Under the pieces are notes generated by a model. The model worked only from the letters and a program-made list of their open reading frames with translations. It had not been told where the DNA came from and did no database searches. From Ensifer adhaerens (GTDB taxonomy: Bacteria > Pseudomonadota > Alphaproteobacteria > Rhizobiales > Rhizobiaceae), in the NCBI RefSeq assembly GCF_001270265.1, contig NZ_LGAP01000010.1, positions 1-64,000 of the forward strand: 64,000 nt of DNA, given 5' to 3'. Below, piece after piece: positions 59,413 through 64,000 of this stretch. The position numbers and the translations under genes were made by a program. Every line of letters begins with the position of its first letter. Positions within the stretch are counted from its first letter, which is position 1.

Positions 59413-60660
59413 ATGAGTGCAGTTCCTGATTTTGCAGCGATCGAGGCCATGGATGCGGCCGACGTGCTGCGCCCGATGCGCGAACGTTTTATCCTGCCGC
59501 CGGGCCTCATCTATCTCGACGGCAACTCGCTCGGAGTTGCTTCGACCGCTGCCTTCGACGAGCTCCGCAAGGCCGCAACCGAGGAATGGGGTCAGGATCT
59601 CATTCGCAGCTGGAACACCGCCGGCTGGTTCGACATGCCGCTTGCGCTCGGTGACCGGGTCGGGCGGCTGATCGGGGCGGCTGCCGGCCAGACCGCCGTT
59701 TGCGACACCACGTCGATTAACATCTACAAGGCCCTGCATGCGGCCATGGCCTTGAGACCGGATCGTTCGGTGATCGTTAGCGAAGGCGGAAGTTTCCCTA
59801 CCGATCTCTACATGGCCGAAGGCGTGGTTTCGACGCGCCCTGGCGCCTCGCTGCGTCTCGAAGGGGTCGATGCGCCCGATATCGAGGACCTGATCGACGG
59901 CGACGTTGCCGTGGTTCTGGTCAACCATGTCAACTACAAGTCCGGCGAACTGCGCGATATGGCGGCGCTGACGCGCAAGGCGCACGAGCACGGCGCGCTG
60001 GTCATCTGGGATCTCTGCCATACGGCCGGCGCCCTGCCGGTCGATCTTGACGGCGCTGATGCCGATTTTGCCGTCGGCTGCACCTACAAGTACCTGAACG
60101 GCGGCCCCGGAGCCCCTGCCTTCATCTACGCCGCCACGCGTCACCACGGCGATATCCGCCAGCCGCTCAGCGGCTGGTGGGGGCATGCTCGCCCCTTTGC
60201 CTTCGAGAAGCACTATGCCGCCGGCGAGGGGATCCGCCGCTTCCTCTGCGGAACGCAGCCGATCCTGTCGCTCCGTGCGCTCAAGGGCGCGCTCGACATC
60301 TGGGACGTGGTCGACATGACCCAGCTGCGCGAGAAGAGCATCCGGCTCACGAACCTCTTCATCACGCTCGTCGAAGCGAAATGCGGCGCCTACGGCCTCG
60401 AGCTCGAAAGTCCGCGCGACGGGACCAAGCGCGGAAGCCAGGTTTCGTTCAGCCATCCGAACAGCTACGAGATCATGCAGGCGCTCATTGCCCGCGGCGT
60501 CATCGGCGATTTCCGTGCACCCACGACGATGCGGTTCGGCTTCACGCCGCTCTATGTGAGCTACGCCGACGTATGGCAGGCGGTTGCCGTCCTCGAAGAG
60601 ATCTTGCGCACCGGGGCATGGCAGGACGCGCGCTTTGCCGTCCGGGCGGCCGTGACCTGA
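59413..60660 (+). CDS. kynU: Kynureninase
   Basis: A 415-residue fold-type I PLP enzyme. Landmarks are LIYLDGNSLGVASTAAFDEL, DTTSINIYKALHAAM, SEGGSFPTDLYMAEG, VNHVNYKSGELRDM, the PLP aspartate region VIWDLCHTAGALPVDLDGAD, and the Schiff-base Lys226 in GCTYKYLNGGPGAPAF. KynU hydrolyses L-kynurenine to anthranilate and L-alanine. It closes the importer operon and is followed by a strong hairpin. It stands about 5 kb upstream of the divergent 2-aminobenzoyl-CoA-type operon, which could consume the anthranilate. GAGG nine bases upstream supports ATG 59413 over 59398. Confidence 0.93.
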   Translation: MSAVPDFAAIEAMDAADVLRPMRERFILPPGLIYLDGNSLGVASTAAFDELRKAATEEWGQDLIRSWNTAGWFDMPLALGDRVGRLIGAAAGQTAVCDTTSINIYKALHAAMALRPDRSVIVSEGGSFPTDLYMAEGVVSTRPGASLRLEGVDAPDIEDLIDGDVAVVLVNHVNYKSGELRDMAALTRKAHEHGALVIWDLCHTAGALPVDLDGADADFAVGCTYKYLNGGPGAPAFIYAATRHHGDIRQPLSGWWGHARPFAFEKHYAAGEGIRRFLCGTQPILSLRALKGALDIWDVVDMTQLREKSIRLTNLFITLVEAKCGAYGLELESPRDGTKRGSQVSFSHPNSYEIMQALIARGVIGDFRAPTTMRFGFTPLYVSYADVWQAVAVLEEILRTGAWQDARFAVRAAVT

Positions 60661-60673
60661 TCTCGATGTTCTC

Positions 60674-60707
60674 AAAGACTGCGGGCGGCCTGCCGCCTGC
60701 AGTCTTT
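60674..60707 (+). terminator. Terminator-like hairpin after kynU
   Basis: AAAGACTGC pairs with GCAGTCTTT, and inside them GGCGGC pairs with GCCGCC. The result is a 15-bp stem with a single bulge and short loop, 13 bp after the kynU stop. It ends in TTT and separates kynU from the next gene. Confidence 0.7.
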
Positions 60708-60772
60708 AACCGGTTCATACGTCGCAATCGGCGTGCCTGAACGTGGGAGAGCCGTAACAGGGGACTTTCACA

Positions 60773-61741
60773 ATGATCGCGCCACACCGCCCGACACTGG
60801 ACGAAATCGCGGAAGCTCGTAAGCGTATCGCACCCTATTTTGCGCGCACGCCGCTGGTCAGGCTCGACCTTGGGTTTACGGACCGGCAGATATTCCTGAA
60901 ACTGGAGACCCTTTCTCCGATCGGCGCTTTCAAGCTTCGCCCGGCACTGAACGCCGTGCTTTCGCGTGATCCCACGGCTTTGCGGAATGGCGTAGCGGTT
61001 ACAAGCTCCGGCAACATGGCCTACGGCATGGCCTGGGCCGCGCGCTTGGCCGGCGTGCCGATGGTTGCCTACATGTATCGGGGAGCGCCGCAGAGGAAGA
61101 TCGACGGAGTGCGTGACCTTGGCGGCGAGGTGCGTTTGGTGAGCGCGGAGACCTGGTGGGACTACATTGTCGGCGCGGACCGGCCGGATGCGCCGGAATT
61201 GCTGATCAATCCGGTGACCGATCAGGCGGTGCTGGCCGGCAACGGCTCCATCGGCCTGGAAATCATCGAGGATCTGCCGGAAGTCGATCTGGTGCTCACC
61301 CCGTATGGTGGCGGCAGCATGACCACCGGGGTCGCCTGCGCCGTCAAGGCCGGCCCGCGACAATTGCGCGTCTTTGCGGTCGAGGATAATAGCGCCGCCC
61401 CGGTTTGCGCGGCCCTTGAGGCAGGGCGGATCGTGACGGTGGAAACCCGCCCGTCGTTTATCAAGAGCATCGGCGCTCCATCGCTGGTGCCGCAGCTTTG
61501 GCCGGTCGCACGGGAGCTGATTGACGGGGCCGTCGCCGTCAGCCCTGCCCAGGTGGCCGATGCGATGCGGCTGCTGTTCAGGAAGGCCAAGATCGTCGCC
61601 GAGGGAGCGGGCGCCGCCTCGCTCGCAGCCGCGATCTCGCGGCCCGACCTTAAAGGAAACATCGTCTGCGTGATCTCGGGCGGCAACATCGACGCTGCGG
61701 CCTATTCCGTGGTGCTTGGCGGTGGTGTTCCCGCCGCCTGA
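60773..61741 (+). CDS. Fold-type II PLP enzyme, serine/threonine dehydratase-like
   Basis: A 322-residue protein of the threonine dehydratase/serine racemase group. The PLP lysine is Lys54 in ETLSPIGAFKLRPALNAV, where the family norm is S-x-K-x-RGA. VTSSGNMAYGMAWAARLAG is the asparagine loop, and the phosphate-binding glycine loop is GGGSMTTG, usually GGGGLxxG. There is no regulatory ACT domain. It would deaminate a small amino acid; alanine, the other kynureninase product, is not a normal substrate of this family. It is separated from kynU by a terminator but lies on the same strand, and converges on livF. Confidence 0.8.
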   Translation: MIAPHRPTLDEIAEARKRIAPYFARTPLVRLDLGFTDRQIFLKLETLSPIGAFKLRPALNAVLSRDPTALRNGVAVTSSGNMAYGMAWAARLAGVPMVAYMYRGAPQRKIDGVRDLGGEVRLVSAETWWDYIVGADRPDAPELLINPVTDQAVLAGNGSIGLEIIEDLPEVDLVLTPYGGGSMTTGVACAVKAGPRQLRVFAVEDNSAAPVCAALEAGRIVTVETRPSFIKSIGAPSLVPQLWPVARELIDGAVAVSPAQVADAMRLLFRKAKIVAEGAGAASLAAAISRPDLKGNIVCVISGGNIDAAAYSVVLGGGVPAA

Positions 61742-61749
61742 ACGACCGG

Positions 61750-62436
61750 TTAGACGCCGAGATAGCGGTCCTGAAGCGCCGGCGTCAGCGCTGCCGGCGG
61801 CCCCTTGAACACCGTCGCGCCCTTCTCAAGCACGAAGCAGCGGTCGGCGACGGGCAGCAATTCCGAAAGCGTCTTGTCGACGACGAGGATCGATTGGCCC
61901 GCCGCCTTCAACGTGCGGATCGCCGACCAGATGTCCTGCCGGATGACCGGCGCCAGCCCCTCGGTTGCCTCGTCGAGAATGAGCAGGCTGGGATTGGTCA
62001 TCAGCGCGCGGCCGATGGCAAGCATCTGCTGCTCGCCGCCTGAGAGCGTGTTGGCGTATTGGTCGCGACGCTCTCCGAGGCGGGGGAAAAGCGCGACGAC
62101 CTTCTCCAAGGTCCACTCGTTGCCGCGGGCGGTGGCAACGAGGTTCTCCAAGACCGTGAGGTTCGGGAAGCAGCGCCGTCCCTCGGGAACGAGGCCCAGG
62201 CCGAGCCTGGCGATCCGGTGCGGCCGCATGCCGAAGATTGCCTTGCCCGCGAAACTGATCGCGCCGGCGCGCGGGCGCACGAGGCCGAGGATCGAGTTGA
62301 TGGTCGTCGTCTTGCCCATGCCGTTGCGGCCCATGAGGGCGACCACCTCGCCCTCCCGCACATCGAGGTTGACGCCGAAGAGCGCCTGGGAAGCGCCATA
62401 GAAGGTTTCGAGGTTTTTCAATTCGAGGAGGCTCAC
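61750..62436 (-). CDS. livF: Branched-chain amino acid type ABC importer ATPase LivF
   Basis: A 228-residue ATPase: LKNLETFYGASQALFGVNLD, Walker A GRNGMGKTTTINSILG, RPHRIARLGLGLVPEGRRCF (LivF hallmark), signature LSGGEQQMLAIGRALM, and Walker B LLILDEATEGLAP. LivF and LivG form the cytoplasmic ATPase pair of LIV/HAAT importers, which also carry aromatic acids in many soil bacteria. Its start overlaps the livG stop by four bases. Confidence 0.9.
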   Translation of the reverse strand: MSLLELKNLETFYGASQALFGVNLDVREGEVVALMGRNGMGKTTTINSILGLVRPRAGAISFAGKAIFGMRPHRIARLGLGLVPEGRRCFPNLTVLENLVATARGNEWTLEKVVALFPRLGERRDQYANTLSGGEQQMLAIGRALMTNPSLLILDEATEGLAPVIRQDIWSAIRTLKAAGQSILVVDKTLSELLPVADRCFVLEKGATVFKGPPAALTPALQDRYLGV

Positions 62437-63182
62437 GCGGCTTCTCCGAGATAGGCCCGGCGAACGTCGGGATCGCTGCGTATTTCGTCGACCGTGCCGG
62501 TTGCGATGATGCGGCCGTAGACGAGCACGGATATGCGGTCCGCGAGCGCAAAGACCGCGTCCATGTCGTGCTCCACGAGCAGCATCGGCGCTTCGTGGCG
62601 CAAGCCGTCGAGGAACGACGTCAGCCGCTTGGAGCCCTCCGGTCCCATGCCGGCCATCGGTTCGTCGAACAGGAAAGCCTTTGGCGAAAGCGCCAGCGCG
62701 ATAGCGATTTCGAGCTGCCGGCGTTCGCCATGGGACAGTTCCGCCGCCGGTATATGGGCGCGCGCGGCGAGGCCCACACGCTCCAGCATCGCCATCGCCG
62801 GTTCGGTCAGCTCCTTGTCATCAACCACCTGGCGGAAGAAGCGAAAGCTGCTGCCGTGGCTTGCCTGCACCGCCAGCATGACGTTGCGAAGGGCTGAGAA
62901 CTCCTGCGCGAGCGAGGAGATCTGGAAGCTGCGTGCGAGACCGAGCCTGGCGCGGGCCGCCATGTCGAGCCCACCGATGTCCTGGCCGAGAAACCGGATC
63001 GTGCCGCTGTCGGCTTTGAGCGAACCGGCGATCTGGTGGATAAGGGTGCTCTTCCCGGCGCCATTCGGGCCGATCAGCGCATGGATTTGTCCCGGCCGAA
63101 GCTCGAGGCTGACCCCGTCCGTAGCCTTGAGTGCGCCGAAGGATTTTCTGAGATCGCGGATTTCGAGGACTGGCTCAGACAT
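62433..63182 (-). CDS. livG: Branched-chain amino acid type ABC importer ATPase LivG
   Basis: A 249-residue ATPase: LEIRDLRKSFGALKATDGVS, Walker A GPNGAGKSTLIHQIAG, the LivG segment ARLGLARSFQISSLAQEFSA, signature LSHGERRQLEIAIALA, and Walker B FLFDEPMAGMGPEG. The C-terminus has the LIV-specific DAVFALADRISVLVYGRIIA and DPDVRRAYLGE. ATG 63182 lies inside the end of livM, showing coupling. Confidence 0.9.
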   Translation of the reverse strand: MSEPVLEIRDLRKSFGALKATDGVSLELRPGQIHALIGPNGAGKSTLIHQIAGSLKADSGTIRFLGQDIGGLDMAARARLGLARSFQISSLAQEFSALRNVMLAVQASHGSSFRFFRQVVDDKELTEPAMAMLERVGLAARAHIPAAELSHGERRQLEIAIALALSPKAFLFDEPMAGMGPEGSKRLTSFLDGLRHEAPMLLVEHDMDAVFALADRISVLVYGRIIATGTVDEIRSDPDVRRAYLGEAA

Positions 63183-64000
63183 GGCGCGGCTTTCCTGACA
63201 GGAGGCCCAGCAGCCCGCCGCGTGCAAAGAGCACGATGCCGAGCAGGATAAGGCCGAGGAAGAATTGCCAGCGCTCGGTGATGCCGCCGAGCACGTATTC
63301 GAAGAAGACGAAGATCATCGCGCCGGCGACGGGCCCGAAGAGCCGTCCCTTTCCGCCGAGGATGATGAGCACGATCAGTTCGCCTGACATGTGCCAGGAC
63401 AGCATCGAGGGGCCGACGAAGCGATTGAGATCGGCATAGAGGGCTCCGGCAAATCCGGTGATCATCGCCGAGACGGCGAAGGCGACGAGCCGGATGTTGA
63501 ACGGCTCGATGCCGACTGCGGCAAGGCGCGTTCCGTTCTGTCTCGCCGCCTGCAGGGCGCTGCCGAAGCGCGAGCCCTCGACGACGCGGAACAGGAGAAG
63601 CGTTGCCATGAGCGCGGCATAGCAGATCAGGAAATAGGGCAGGGGCTTGGCGGTGTTGACGCCGGGGAAGGCGTTGCGCATCGACATCGACAGGCCGTCT
63701 TCGCCGCCATAGGCCGGCCAGGAGATCGCGAAATAGTAGATCATCTGCGCGAAGGCGAGCGTGATCATGATGAAATAGACGCCGGTCGTGCGCAGGCTGA
63801 TCGCGCCGATCGGCAGCGCAACGAACCCGGCGACCACTACGGCCGTTATCCAGATGAGCGGCATCGACGTCGTGGCCGGAATACCGGCAACGAGCGGCTC
63901 GGCATTGAAGGCGTGGGTCGCGAGGATGCCTGCGACATAGCCGCCGAGACCGAAGAACGCCGCATGTCCGAAGGAAAGCAGTCCACCAAGCCCAAGCGCG
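63175..64000 (-). CDS. livM: Branched-chain amino acid type ABC importer permease LivM, 5' end outside window
   Basis: About 275 residues are visible and the frame is open to the window end. It contains LGLGGLLSFGHAAFFGLGGY (LivM signature near the N-terminus), TGVYFIMITLAFAQMIYYFA, VRLVAFAVSAMITGFAGALY and the closing LGGKGRLFGPVAGAMIFVFF. Membrane subunit of the HAAT-type importer; livH and the binding protein should lie beyond position 64000. The ligand is unknown. Because the system sits beside kynureninase and aromatic-CoA genes, aromatic acid uptake is possible. Confidence 0.9.
   Translation of the reverse strand, partial: ALGLGGLLSFGHAAFFGLGGYVAGILATHAFNAEPLVAGIPATTSMPLIWITAVVVAGFVALPIGAISLRTTGVYFIMITLAFAQMIYYFAISWPAYGGEDGLSMSMRNAFPGVNTAKPLPYFLICYAALMATLLLFRVVEGSRFGSALQAARQNGTRLAAVGIEPFNIRLVAFAVSAMITGFAGALYADLNRFVGPSMLSWHMSGELIVLIILGGKGRLFGPVAGAMIFVFFEYVLGGITERWQFFLGLILLGIVLFARGGLLGLLSGKPRHV

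Noticed and set aside
58066-60675. Very long open frame (about 870 codons) on the minus strand across the permease and kynureninase genes
   Set aside because: It is antisense to three well-supported genes, has Arg/His-rich low-complexity composition and no domain. It is a GC-rich codon-bias shadow.
1-64000. CRISPR arrays, rRNA, tRNA, riboswitch or prophage structures
   Set aside because: No regularly spaced direct repeats, no rRNA-like or complete tRNA-like segment and no phage structural genes were seen on reading both strands.

Overview
The window looks like an accessory, catabolism-rich stretch of an alphaproteobacterial genome of the Rhizobiales type (Rhizobium, Agrobacterium, Ensifer, Shinella or a relative). 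The evidence is high GC content, many ABC uptake systems each tied to one catabolic operon, Tat-type leaders on solute-binding proteins, and a mosaic of three adjacent palindromes at 57538-57665 that resembles the RIME/ABC-type intergenic elements of rhizobia. IS ends, gene remnants and small toxin-antitoxin pieces separate the operons, as in a large plasmid, a chromid or a chromosomal island region. The genus cannot be fixed from the sequence alone.

Layout. 1-4555: an IS630 transposase start, a LysR/MFS divergent pair, a broken FAD monooxygenase and an orphan DapF-like epimerase with an altered active site. 4565-18072: a four-carbon acid sugar locus. It has a GntR regulator, DenD, an SDR, a carbohydrate-type ABC importer, OtnC, a LacI regulator, three LacI-type operators, an MFS carrier, LtnD, OtnI and OtnK. 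Together these would take D-erythronate and L-threonate to dihydroxyacetone phosphate. 18382-24341: a BMP-type nucleoside/base ABC importer with a cytosine-deaminase-like amidohydrolase. 24342-34996: a patchy accessory zone with a helicase remnant, a PLD-family protein, a FabMG-like orphan, a Prc protease, a ParDE module, an isocitrate-lyase-family enzyme, PhnA-like and small proteins, and several palindromes. 34997-42863: an IclR regulator and a seven-gene operon (spermidine/putrescine-type ABC importer plus a three-subunit FAD/Fe-S amine dehydrogenase like opine or D-hydroxyproline dehydrogenase). 42849-44390: remnants of an MFS carrier, a ParE toxin and an AraC/GlxA regulator, around three small unknown genes.

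44405-60707 is the most interesting part. On the minus strand lies a ten-gene operon. Its first gene is a fused flavin monooxygenase/old-yellow-enzyme of the 2-aminobenzoyl-CoA monooxygenase/reductase type. It is followed by an SDR, an unusual crotonase, two acyl-CoA dehydrogenases, a thioesterase, a RidA protein, a fused hydratase/3-hydroxyacyl-CoA dehydrogenase and a thiolase. A MarR and an FCD-GntR regulator sit upstream. Divergently there is a TrpX-type ABC importer and kynureninase. I infer one pathway: kynurenine uptake, cleavage to anthranilate and alanine, CoA activation, dearomatisation and beta-oxidation. The CoA ligase is not in the window.

60773-64000 holds a fold-II PLP dehydratase-like enzyme and the livF, livG and livM genes of a branched-chain amino acid type importer that runs off the window. 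No rRNA, tRNA or CRISPR array was found.
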